Assembly (NCBI GenBank): GCA_029556005.1
Contig: JAKQGT010000005.1
Location: forward strand, 1-12,853
Direction of reading: 5' to 3'
DNA length: 12,853 bases
Source: Chlamydiota bacterium
GTDB taxonomy: Bacteria; Chlamydiota; Chlamydiia; Chlamydiales; Simkaniaceae
Under the pieces are notes generated by a model, which was not told the origin of the DNA, ran no database searches, and saw only the letters and a list, made by a program, of their open reading frames with translations. Within the stretch, counting starts at the first letter, position 1. Each line of letters opens with the position of its first letter. Shown piece after piece: positions 5,889-12,853 of the stretch. A program made the position numbers and the translations under genes.

Positions 5889-6764
5889 ATGAAAAAATTG
5901 CTCACTCTATTTCTTTCCCCCCTATTTCTTTTCGCAATCGATCCTACACCCCTTCTCGATAAACTTTCAAAAGATGTCGATTGGGCCTATCAAGACATTT
6001 TGATTAATGGAGAGACCATTCATCAAGGATGGATGTGCCCTGAGCGCTATGCTGTGATTAAACCCATTTTAGATCTTTATGAGCGTCCGATTAAAATTTT
6101 AGACATTGGGGCAAATAATGGCTATTTTTCTATCCGCGCAGCAATGGAATATGGTGCCACTTGTGTCATGGCAGATGTGACATTAAGACTCAAAAGAATC
6201 TGTGAGTATAATACCAACGTTCCTAATCTTATTTATCTTAAAAAACGCTTATCCTCTGAGGATCTCCGTCTACTAAAAGAGAGTGAGCACTTTGACGTCA
6301 TCTTAGTTTTCAATGTCCTCCATCACATTGCACCCCCTGACAACTGGAAGTCTTTTCTGAATGAACTCTTTGAATTGGGAGATAACCTGATCATTGAAAC
6401 CCCTCCAGCTTCTGATTCAGAGCTTACTAAAAGCTCCATTGTCCCCTTGATTAACCAGCATCTCCAAAACCTTCCCCATGCGCAAAAAATTGGAACCTTT
6501 CCCCGTTTTAAGTTTGATGATTCTTTTCCCGCTGTCGACCCAGACCGTTTAGATCTCATGTTATGGCTTTCATTCAAGCCCAAAGAGGACTATCCAAACA
6601 CTTATAAAGAACCCATTGAAACAGGCATTAGACTCTCAGTATTTAATGAACTGCATGGCCGTTATCCCACAAAAAAACAGGTAAAACAGGCGAAGCGGTC
6701 TCTCCCTTTTTTCAAGCGTTTCTTATCTGATAAGATCCTTGTTCAAGGAACAATTCTCCATTAG
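5889..6764 (+). CDS. Class I SAM-dependent methyltransferase with an N-terminal signal peptide
   Basis: 291 residues. The methyltransferase core is clear: motif I ILDIGANNGYF (70-80, the SAM-binding Gly-rich loop), a following acidic strand end (VMADV, about 95-99), and the post-motif segment FDVILVFNVLHHI from 135, where Asn/His-His mark methyltransferase 23/25-type enzymes. The substrate is unknown. The N-terminus MKKLLTLFLSPLFLFAIDP looks like a cleavable Sec signal. AAGAGGA lies about 8 nt before this ATG and supports the start, so the signal is unlikely to be an annotation artefact. Export is odd because SAM is cytosolic; possible explanations are a membrane-tethered enzyme or one delivered to the host cell. 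Its stop overlaps the sdhB stop by 4 bp in convergent orientation. Confidence 0.85.
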   Translation: MKKLLTLFLSPLFLFAIDPTPLLDKLSKDVDWAYQDILINGETIHQGWMCPERYAVIKPILDLYERPIKILDIGANNGYFSIRAAMEYGATCVMADVTLRLKRICEYNTNVPNLIYLKKRLSSEDLRLLKESEHFDVILVFNVLHHIAPPDNWKSFLNELFELGDNLIIETPPASDSELTKSSIVPLINQHLQNLPHAQKIGTFPRFKFDDSFPAVDPDRLDLMLWLSFKPKEDYPNTYKEPIETGIRLSVFNELHGRYPTKKQVKQAKRSLPFFKRFLSDKILVQGTILH

Positions 6765-7528
6765 TCCTGATCGGGGATATTAAAAATGTCTTTAAGGGCT
6801 TGCTTGCTGACTTCACGCACCATGACAGCAATCGACTCTGTAAGAGGGATCTCTTTTGGACAAACCTGAACACAATTCTGAGCATTCCCGCAATCGCTAA
6901 TCCCTCCCTGTTCCATGAGAACATGAAGGCGCTGGGCTTTTTCCATTTCTCCCGTTGGATTGAGATTGAAAAGACGCGCTTGAGAGATAGGAGACGGCCC
7001 CATGAACTGAGATCTTTGGTTAACTTGTGGACACCCTTCAGAGCAACAACCACAGGTCATACACGTTGAAAGAACATACATGGCCTCTTGTTTTGCTGGG
7101 CTGATTTTAGGCCCAAACCCTTTGATAAAGGACCCATCAGTTGAAACCCACCCGTGAACTCTTCCTAAATTTTTAAACATAGATGCCCGATTCACAACTA
7201 AATCGCGAACAAGGGGAAATTTTGTAAAGGGAGCCAAAGTAATGGTATTCCCCCCCGTCTTCTTTAGAATGGGCTCCACAATAGCCGTGCAGGCTTGACG
7301 GGGACGTCCATTAATGAGCATAGAACAAGAACCACAAACCTCTTCCAAACATCCCTGCTCCCAATTGACAGGAGCCACTTTCTCCCCATCGCGATTGACA
7401 GGATTTTTTTGGATTTCCATCAGAGCTGAGATGACATTAATGTAGGGAAAAAGTTCTATTTCAAACTCTTCCCAATACTGATGGTCTGGTTCTCCCCTGT
7501 AGATTTTTAATATAAATGTTTTTGCCAT
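6761..7528 (-). CDS. sdhB: Succinate dehydrogenase iron-sulfur subunit SdhB
   Basis: Carries electrons from the SdhA flavin to quinone at the membrane through three Fe-S clusters. The 255 residues show the ferredoxin-like ligands Cys60, Cys65, Cys68 and Cys80 for [2Fe-2S]. The CMTCGCCSEGCP block (Cys156, 159, 162, 166) and Cys213, 219 and 223 (last in QVCPKEIPL) supply the [4Fe-4S] and [3Fe-4S] clusters. All expected ligands are present. It is the last gene of sdhCAB. The ATG is 4 nt after the sdhA stop, with AGAGG overlapping that stop codon as ribosome binding site. The stop overlaps the convergent methyltransferase stop, leaving no room for a terminator between the genes. Confidence 0.97.
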   Translation of the reverse strand: MAKTFILKIYRGEPDHQYWEEFEIELFPYINVISALMEIQKNPVNRDGEKVAPVNWEQGCLEEVCGSCSMLINGRPRQACTAIVEPILKKTGGNTITLAPFTKFPLVRDLVVNRASMFKNLGRVHGWVSTDGSFIKGFGPKISPAKQEAMYVLSTCMTCGCCSEGCPQVNQRSQFMGPSPISQARLFNLNPTGEMEKAQRLHVLMEQGGISDCGNAQNCVQVCPKEIPLTESIAVMVREVSKQALKDIFNIPDQD

Positions 7529-7532
7529 GCCT

Positions 7533-9422
7533 CTAAATCGGAAGTTGGATGTTTTTCGGAATATTTTCTAAATGGGGTATGACCCGCTTTGCCTTCACAT
7601 AATCTCTTTTTATCGGCTTTAGATAAGGCATGTCAACTCCTTCATAAGAAATTTCTGGTTCATCTTTATGAGGATCATATGAAGCGATCGTGGACTTTAA
7701 CCAATTTTCATCATCGCGCTCAGGAAACTCTGGCTTGAAATGGGATCCTCGGAACTCGTCACGCAGAAGAGCTCCTTTCGTAATGATGAGAGCAAGCTCC
7801 AGCATGTACTTAAACTGATTAGCAAAGATATAAGTTTGGTTGAGAAGAGATCCCTTATCATCGAGAGAAATCTTTTGGTAACGTTCCCGAATCTCTTTGA
7901 TCTTATCCAGCGTCGTCTTTAAGTCTTTGTTATTCCGCTTTACAGTTACATGGCGCACCATATAATGGGCCAATTCTTCATGTAGCTTATGGACATTTTC
8001 ATTCCCTTGTCGACTCAGAAGGTCTTGCTTAAAGTCTTCTTCCTGTTTGAAAGCATTTGTAAAGCAAGACTCAGCAACATCTTCATAAGAGTGCGAAAGA
8101 TTCTCCAGATACCGAGGGACTTCAACACCACAAATGAGCCCTCCAAAAATGCAAGAAAGAAGGGAATTGGCTCCTAAACGGTTAGCTCCATGATATTGAT
8201 ATTCTGCCTCACCAGCTACAAAACATCCCGTAAGATTACTCATCTGGCGGTAACGGTCGAATCGATCCACAGCATCGGCTGCAGGCCAATCTACCCACGC
8301 CCCCCCCATCGAGTAATGGACAGCCGGAGCAATGCGCATCGGAACTTGGCGCGGATTTTCCCCAGTAAACCGTTGATAGATATGGAGAACTGACTCCAGT
8401 TTATGCACGGTTTCTTCTGGAAGATGGGTCACATCTAAATAAACCTCATCTCTTCCCTCCACTCCTAAACCTAACTCGATAACGCGCAGAATTTCTCGCG
8501 CTCCAATATCTCGAGGAACTAGATTGCCAAATGCTGGATATAATTCTTCTAAGAAATACCAAGGTTTCCCTGTTTCTCCACAGGGAATTGTCCTCCCATC
8601 AGGTGTTTCGATGGATTTAGAAGCATCTCCATAAACCCAAACACGCCCCCCTTCACCGCGAATCGATTCTGACATCAACCGGAGTTTATCACTTCCCGGA
8701 ATGGCTGTGGGATGAATCTGAATAAATTCCCCGTTTCCATAATGCATCCCTTGCATGTAAAGCCGACCATTTGCAGCTCCCGTACAGAATGTAGAATTTG
8801 TGGATCTTTTAAAGATGAGACCTGGTCCCCCAGTAGCTATGATAACAGCGTCTGCTTTAAGAATATCGAGCTTGAGGGTAAAGAGATCCATGAGGATAAT
8901 CCCCCGAGCAATCCCCTGCTCATCTTGAATGAGTCGCATAAACTCATGATGCTCAAATTTCTCTACTTGCCCTTTCACCTCAAAGCGACGTACCTGTTCA
9001 TCCAAGGAGTAGAGAAGTTGCTGCCCCGTTGAAGCCCCACAAAAAGCGGTCCGATTATAAAGAGTTCCGCCGAAACGGCGAAAATTGATATTCCCTTCTG
9101 GAGTGCGATTGAACGTACATCCAAAACGGTCCATCATTTGAATGATTTGGGGTCCACAAAGACACATCTCTAAAATCGGCGGCTGGTGCCCGAGGAAATC
9201 TCCCCCTTTAATCGTGTCGTATGTATGGATGAGAGGAGAGTCATCTTCCCCTTTGATATTCACTGCAGCATTGATTCCCCCCTGAGCACAAACAGAATGG
9301 GAACGTTTAACCTGGGTCACAGAAATAATTTTGACATGACACCCATTTTCTGCTAAGCGCATTGCAGCCGCAAGACCAGCTAGCCCTCCACCTACAATAA
9401 TAACTTCTTTTTTACGGGTCAT
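7533..9422 (-). CDS. sdhA: Succinate dehydrogenase flavoprotein subunit SdhA
   Basis: Oxidises succinate to fumarate using covalently bound FAD, in the TCA cycle and respiratory chain. The 629 residues include the N-terminal FAD motif VIIVGGGLAGLAAA (7-20) and RSHSVCAQGGINAA, in which His42 is the expected flavinylation residue. HPTAIPG and the SESIRGEGGRVW active-site region are present, as is GANRLGANSLL, the FAD-binding segment near the C-terminal half. It resembles the long B-type SdhA/FrdA class rather than the 588-residue E. coli type. The ATG is 1 nt after the sdhC stop, with AAGGA 6 nt upstream inside sdhC, so the subunits are coupled in translation. The C-terminal extension after the helical domain is typical of this class. 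Confidence 0.98.
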   Translation of the reverse strand: MTRKKEVIIVGGGLAGLAAAMRLAENGCHVKIISVTQVKRSHSVCAQGGINAAVNIKGEDDSPLIHTYDTIKGGDFLGHQPPILEMCLCGPQIIQMMDRFGCTFNRTPEGNINFRRFGGTLYNRTAFCGASTGQQLLYSLDEQVRRFEVKGQVEKFEHHEFMRLIQDEQGIARGIILMDLFTLKLDILKADAVIIATGGPGLIFKRSTNSTFCTGAANGRLYMQGMHYGNGEFIQIHPTAIPGSDKLRLMSESIRGEGGRVWVYGDASKSIETPDGRTIPCGETGKPWYFLEELYPAFGNLVPRDIGAREILRVIELGLGVEGRDEVYLDVTHLPEETVHKLESVLHIYQRFTGENPRQVPMRIAPAVHYSMGGAWVDWPAADAVDRFDRYRQMSNLTGCFVAGEAEYQYHGANRLGANSLLSCIFGGLICGVEVPRYLENLSHSYEDVAESCFTNAFKQEEDFKQDLLSRQGNENVHKLHEELAHYMVRHVTVKRNNKDLKTTLDKIKEIRERYQKISLDDKGSLLNQTYIFANQFKYMLELALIITKGALLRDEFRGSHFKPEFPERDDENWLKSTIASYDPHKDEPEISYEGVDMPYLKPIKRDYVKAKRVIPHLENIPKNIQLPI

Positions 9423-9423
9423 A

Positions 9424-10428
9424 TTAATTCCTTAAATTAATGAAGTAGGTACCCCATATCGAGGCCAAACCTAAAAAACCTACAAGTAGCATGATTCCAA
9501 CACAGTAGTTGACTGCTTTGGATTGTGAACGCATCTTGAGAACAATTCCCCAACTAATCATAAAAGTCCAAAGCCCATTAAACCCATGAAAAACGGCGGC
9601 TAAGACAAAAATAGTGTAAAGGATCGCTGTAAAGACGTTCTTAAAAGAATCTCGAACAACTAAAAGGGTGGCTGTTCCAAAGTCAGGAGCCTCCGCAATA
9701 ACTTGCCCTGGAGAAAGAGTCCGTTTTTCCATTCCCATTAAATAGGCTTTTTGATCTTCCCAATTTTGATACTGACTCATTAACCCCGCAACACTTTCAT
9801 TATAACCAAGGGCAGGAGTCTCTTGAATAGCCTTAGCATCATGAACCACACTTGTCATATAAAGAGATTGCGTCTCCACAAGCTCTTTCAGAGCATCAAT
9901 CCCATTTTGATCATAGAGTTTCACACCCAGCCGATCGGCAACGGTATAAAGTCCTCCATCCATACTGATCCTGACAAAATAGTTAGATTTCTGTCCTTGA
10001 TCTACCGCAATGGGATACATATAAAATCGCATAAAGGCAACATGGGCAATGATTCCAACCAGTAAAATCCACGATGTGATCCTTTGCCAAGAATAGGCAT
10101 GGTTGCGCGGATAGGTTTTGAGTGTTGGATGATTGCCTGATTTAGGAAATGCGTTCATACGCGAAGTCATGAGGACATGAATCCCCCAAACCATATGTAA
10201 AAGAATCGGAACTCCTAATAAAACAATCTCAATAACGGGAAGGTAGGGTAAATGTTTGAGAAAATTCACCGCACGAATAAACCCTTCCCCATTCTGCCCC
10301 AGGAGAAGCGCTGCTTGCGAATTGGTTAACAGATGTTCAATCAAAAAGATCACAATCCATAGACCAAATAGTGAATGGAGTCTGCGCCAAACAAAACTCC
10401 GTGGCAATGTCTCAACTTTTACACTCAT
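9424..10428 (-). CDS. sdhC: Succinate dehydrogenase cytochrome b subunit SdhC (B-type, single membrane anchor)
   Basis: Di-heme membrane anchor passing electrons to menaquinone or ubiquinone. Five hydrophobic segments are visible: about 18-38, 64-88, 117-136, then two after a long polar insert (about 264-290 and 305-328). Candidate heme-ligating histidines sit within them: His18, His32, His78/His84, His129 and the one in AVFHGFNGLW. The absence of a separate sdhD fits the B-type. Roughly 120 residues between the third and fourth segments make the protein much longer than the about 200-residue Bacillus form. I chose the ATG at 10428, with GAGAG 6 nt upstream; an in-frame TTG at 10434 would add two residues. 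First gene of sdhCAB; its promoter must lie in 10429-10564, shared with a divergent gene. Confidence 0.93.
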   Translation of the reverse strand: MSVKVETLPRSFVWRRLHSLFGLWIVIFLIEHLLTNSQAALLLGQNGEGFIRAVNFLKHLPYLPVIEIVLLGVPILLHMVWGIHVLMTSRMNAFPKSGNHPTLKTYPRNHAYSWQRITSWILLVGIIAHVAFMRFYMYPIAVDQGQKSNYFVRISMDGGLYTVADRLGVKLYDQNGIDALKELVETQSLYMTSVVHDAKAIQETPALGYNESVAGLMSQYQNWEDQKAYLMGMEKRTLSPGQVIAEAPDFGTATLLVVRDSFKNVFTAILYTIFVLAAVFHGFNGLWTFMISWGIVLKMRSQSKAVNYCVGIMLLVGFLGLASIWGTYFINLRN

Positions 10429-10443
10429 ACCCAACTCTCAATA

Positions 10444-10458
10444 CGTCATTTCGTCATT
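10444..10458. repeat. Short direct repeat in the sdhC / exported-protein divergent spacer
   Basis: CGTCATT occurs twice with one base between (10444-10450 and 10452-10458), 15 bp upstream of the sdhC start. It might be an operator half-site pair or chance. Elsewhere the 130-nt divergent spacer holds TTGACT at 10531-10536, without a convincing -10 at normal spacing. Confidence 0.25.
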
Positions 10459-10564
10459 AAACCCATAAAGAGAAATTTGAAAAAGAAAAAAATGACTTTT
10501 TTCCTTGTTTGAATTCGACTATCTTCGCTATTGACTCAACTTTTAAAAAAGGAACAGTTAAAAC

Positions 10565-10906
10565 ATGAAAAGAATTACACACTTTCTACTGATTTCATGC
10601 CTATTTCTAAGCACTATTATTATTTTTGCTAATCAAGAAGATGAAGATTATGTATCCAGTTTTGTCCCTTGCGAAAAAACGTATATTTTGTCGGAACAGA
10701 TTCACGTTTCCGACGATGGGATCTTCATTTTACTGAAAGGGGTTTGGTACCAAACACGTGGCATCCAATTTGATGGTCGAGGACTTTTTTTTGATACCAT
10801 TTACCCAGATAATACCACCTGGATCTGTCCTGTGTGTGGCCAGCCCAATGGACCTCACAGTTTTACTTGCAGCCATTGCGGAGCCGAAAGACCTCGATTT
10901 TATTGA
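10565..10906 (+). CDS. Exported zinc-ribbon protein of unknown function
   Basis: 113 residues. The signal peptide has a basic start (MKR) and hydrophobic core FLLISCLFLSTIIIF, ending at about Ala22. A small beta-rich middle follows (about 38-80, with VSDDGIFILLKGVWYQTRGI). The C-terminus is a zinc ribbon: CPVC at 88-91 and CSHC at 102-105, ten residues apart. The four cysteines in CxxC-x10-CxxC spacing are characteristic of structural zinc sites. AAAGGAA lies 10 nt before the ATG. Zinc ribbons are usually cytosolic, so pairing one with a signal peptide is unusual. Cys36 remains as a possible fifth thiol. I do not recognise the family. It is divergent from sdhC and precedes two further lineage-specific genes on the same strand. 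Confidence 0.8.
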   Translation: MKRITHFLLISCLFLSTIIIFANQEDEDYVSSFVPCEKTYILSEQIHVSDDGIFILLKGVWYQTRGIQFDGRGLFFDTIYPDNTTWICPVCGQPNGPHSFTCSHCGAERPRFY

Positions 10907-10960
10907 GCCTGAAAATGGATAGTAAAAAAATATTTCAGCGGATGAGCAAGAATAGAGAAA

Positions 10961-11881
10961 ATGAAGTGGATCATTAGTATTATTTTTTTCCCTTTTGCTT
11001 TGTTTGCATCCTTTGATGTCTCTAAAGTTCTTAAGGAGATTCCCCCTATGGAACAGAAATACATCGAAACTTTTTTTAGACATATTACCATTCAGGAGAG
11101 CTGTGGATTCACCTTATTCGGGGAAAAACCCCTATCTTTAGGAGGGTTTTGGGAACTCAATGATTTCCATTTCAGCCATGAAGTCTTAGATCCCATTGGA
11201 TTTATCCTTGAAACATGCAGTTATACAAATAACCTTATCCAAAAAGGATGGAAAGCTTGGAATCAATACCGCCACCTTTTCCCAGAGAATAATTTCCTTG
11301 TTTTTGACTCGAAATTTAATTTTTCAAAAAACTATCACTTGATTGTTTTCATCAACAAAAATAGGTTCACTCAAGTGTTCAATGAGAATGTCGAAACCTT
11401 TCAAGAAATCCTTGGAAGGGATATCACAGCAGAAAAACTCATTCAGAGATTTCAAAATGAAAAAGAAAACTTTTATGCTGTTTTAAAAGATCATCATGCT
11501 CTTTTAGGACTTTTACTGGGATATGGAAAAGAAAATGCGTTCCTATTTCAGCGTCGTTCAGAAATTGATGATAAATTCTACACTCCCCATATGTTCACTC
11601 TAAAAAAACGGAGTAAAATTCCCTCCAGCAATTTTTCCCACATCGCCCAAGAAATTTTTTATCTAAGGAAAAAGCTAAGCTTCTTTCCCCGAAATGGACA
11701 GTTCCTTCCCTCTGTGAATGCATTAGGTTTACGTTTACCAGGTTTCATCGCAAATTTCGATCTAGAGGAAACCCTAAATCTCGAAAAACAGTTCTACCAA
11801 GAAACGCTTCATATTGTTAGACAATACCGAAATAAAAATTTTCTCGAAGTCACTTTATATCAATATATAAATAGTAAATGA
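10961..11881 (+). CDS. Exported protein of unknown function
   Basis: 306 residues with a short, clear signal peptide (MKWIISIIFFPFALFAS, probable cleavage near 16-18). The mature part is rich in aromatic and basic residues with no obvious membrane span, and has no catalytic motif that I can name. Phe, Lys and Asn are abundant, and segments such as FGEKPLSLGGFWELNDFHF and HALLGLLLGYGKENAF suggest a globular alpha/beta protein. It begins 54 nt after the zinc-ribbon gene, with only a weak AGAGA ribosome binding site. Its TGA stop overlaps the ATG of the next gene (ATGA). A lineage-restricted secreted protein is the most that can be inferred. Confidence 0.75.
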   Translation: MKWIISIIFFPFALFASFDVSKVLKEIPPMEQKYIETFFRHITIQESCGFTLFGEKPLSLGGFWELNDFHFSHEVLDPIGFILETCSYTNNLIQKGWKAWNQYRHLFPENNFLVFDSKFNFSKNYHLIVFINKNRFTQVFNENVETFQEILGRDITAEKLIQRFQNEKENFYAVLKDHHALLGLLLGYGKENAFLFQRRSEIDDKFYTPHMFTLKKRSKIPSSNFSHIAQEIFYLRKKLSFFPRNGQFLPSVNALGLRLPGFIANFDLEETLNLEKQFYQETLHIVRQYRNKNFLEVTLYQYINSK

Positions 11882-12240
11882 CATATACTGTGCCCATGAT
11901 TAACCCCATTGATAAAGCAAGAGAACTATTTCAAGCTGTTGAACCTGAAGATTTTTCCGTAAAGGTTTTAGCATTAATCCCTGTTATCTGTAACCTCTTT
12001 TTAGAAGTCAAAAAAAATCAACTTCACGCTGAGGGGAAATACAAAGAACTCAAAGAGATTGCGTGCATTGTGAAAAACTGGAGAGTGGGGCAGTTGATCC
12101 TCATCCCTTATATTGCAAAACAATTAGAAACAATGACCTTTAAAGGGCGATTTTGCGTTTTAGGAACCCTCACCGTTTTTGCAGTGATTCACGATGCCCA
12201 TCTGGATGGGGTCATGGAGTTAGCTGAAAAAAATCTCTAG
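11878..12240 (+). CDS. Small protein of unknown function, coupled to the preceding gene
   Basis: 120 residues, helical, no recognised family. The ATG at 11878 overlaps the preceding stop by 4 nt. A second in-frame ATG at 11896 (MINPIDKAREL) is a good alternative start and would drop six residues. Neither has a strong Shine-Dalgarno, so coupling through the ATGA junction favours the first. Moderately hydrophobic stretches (VLALIPVICNLFLEV, LILIPYIAKQL) are amphipathic and too short to be confident membrane spans. There is no signal peptide, unlike its neighbour. The last 29 bp overlap the 3' end of tatD on the opposite strand. Confidence 0.65.
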   Translation: MTYTVPMINPIDKARELFQAVEPEDFSVKVLALIPVICNLFLEVKKNQLHAEGKYKELKEIACIVKNWRVGQLILIPYIAKQLETMTFKGRFCVLGTLTVFAVIHDAHLDGVMELAEKNL

Positions 12241-12853
12241 CATTTTTCTGGGTAATCTTTGCAACTTCTTCAAGAGAAATCCCTTTGACATTTGCAATAG
12301 TCTGAGCCGTCTCACGAATAAAACTGGGCTCATTAGGTTTCCCACGACGGGACTGGGGAGCAAGATAGGGTGTATCGGTCTCAATGACAATATGATTAAG
12401 GGGAATTTCCTTAATAACACCGCGTAAGGCTTCTGATTTCTTAAATGTAACAATTCCACTAAAGGAAATGAGCCAACCTTTCTCTACCCCTTTTTCCGCC
12501 TCTTCTAAAGTTCCCGTAAAACAATGTAAAACGGCTTTACCTTTCGGAAATTCTTTTTCAGCAATCTCAAACAAATCCTTAAAGGCATCTCGGCAGTGAA
12601 TCACAACAGGCAACCTGCATTTAAGCGCTAGAGAAAAATACCGAGCTAAAAATTCCTGCTGCAACTTTTTGGGAGAGTGTGCGTAGTAATAATCTAACCC
12701 TGTCTCTCCAATAGCAACAAGTTTTCCTTCTAAAGCCACTTTCTCAAAGAGGGGAAAATAGAGGCCACCCTCCTTTTCCACATCATGGGGGGTGGTTGCC
12801 CCTACATTATAGACCCACTGACATCTTTCAGCGAGTTCAATCCCTCTTTCCAA
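12212..12853 (-). CDS. tatD: TatD-family metal-dependent hydrolase/DNase, 5' end beyond the window
   Basis: A TIM-barrel amidohydrolase-like nuclease with two divalent metals; the family acts as a 3'-5' exonuclease or in DNA repair. The visible 213 residues contain the hallmark motifs in order: GETGLDYYY (metal-bridging Glu and Asp), VVIHCRDA, LHCFTG, and ETDTPYLAP followed by RGKPNEP. The N-terminal HxH metal motif expected near residue 6 is absent because the gene continues past base 12853, so about 45-50 residues are missing. The TTG at the edge is not a true start. The protein ends in FFQLTP at a TGA. In C. trachomatis the tatD homologue is adjacent to sdhC on the same strand; here three + strand genes separate them. 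Confidence 0.93.
   Translation of the reverse strand: MERGIELAERCQWVYNVGATTPHDVEKEGGLYFPLFEKVALEGKLVAIGETGLDYYYAHSPKKLQQEFLARYFSLALKCRLPVVIHCRDAFKDLFEIAEKEFPKGKAVLHCFTGTLEEAEKGVEKGWLISFSGIVTFKKSEALRGVIKEIPLNHIVIETDTPYLAPQSRRGKPNEPSFIRETAQTIANVKGISLEEVAKITQKNARDFFQLTP

Noticed and set aside
9823..10065. Plus-strand ORFs inside sdhC, sdhA and sdhB
   Set aside because: They lie antisense to well-supported conserved genes, lack recognisable domains, and are explained as shadow frames.
10429..10434. TTG at 10434 as the sdhC start
   Set aside because: The ATG two codons later has GAGAG at proper spacing. The TTG would need a ribosome binding site too close to it.
10531..10560. TTGACT at 10531 as a -35 for the zinc-ribbon gene
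   Set aside because: No acceptable -10 lies 16-18 bp downstream, and the position would fall within the ribosome binding site region.
12851..12853. TTG at the window edge as the start of tatD
   Set aside because: The conserved N-terminal HxH metal motif would be missing, so the gene must begin outside the window.

Overview
The window looks like chromosome from a member of the Chlamydiae outside the genus Chlamydia (an environmental, Parachlamydia-like lineage). Two neighbourhoods match the gene order I recall from Chlamydia trachomatis: mnmG (gidA) next to lplA, and sdhB-sdhA-sdhC next to a TatD-family hydrolase. Both are opened up here by lineage-specific genes, several carrying signal peptides. 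No tRNA, rRNA, insertion sequence, CRISPR array or prophage gene is visible.

Left block (1-4050, all + strand) is a tightly packed operon. It holds a 29-codon COX24/AURKAIP1-type ribosomal protein, mnmG (tRNA wobble-uridine modification), a receiver-GGDEF protein whose key residues are lost in both domains, a small exported protein, and a lipoate-protein ligase. Gaps are 3 and 20 nt, and the last two junctions overlap by 4 and 8 nt.

The middle (4051-4636) is 586 bases without a long gene, but it is rich in structure. On the + strand there are several mutually exclusive hairpins, a possible 21-codon ORF with a good ribosome binding site, and a terminator-like hairpin (4258-4323). On the - strand (4364-4544) lies an approximately 181-nt RNA candidate. 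It has a 23-bp interrupted closing helix, a large central bubble with a small side hairpin, and an apical stem. A perfect extended -10 box (TGTTATAAT) sits right before its 5' end. That is the architecture of 6S RNA. A second, + strand promoter candidate would start the next gene's mRNA at its own start codon.

The right block starts with a signal-anchored protein of unknown function and a signal-peptide-bearing SAM methyltransferase (+). The methyltransferase converges on the sdhCAB succinate dehydrogenase operon (-). The Sdh set is B-type: one large membrane subunit SdhC, flavoprotein SdhA and iron-sulfur SdhB, with no SdhD. Divergent from sdhC are three lineage-specific + strand genes: an exported zinc ribbon, an exported protein of unknown function, and a small coupled protein. 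The last converges on the 3' end of tatD (-), which runs off the right edge.

Housekeeping functions (translation fidelity, lipoylation of dehydrogenases, TCA cycle/respiration) are secure. The functions of the exported proteins and the degenerate signalling protein are not known.
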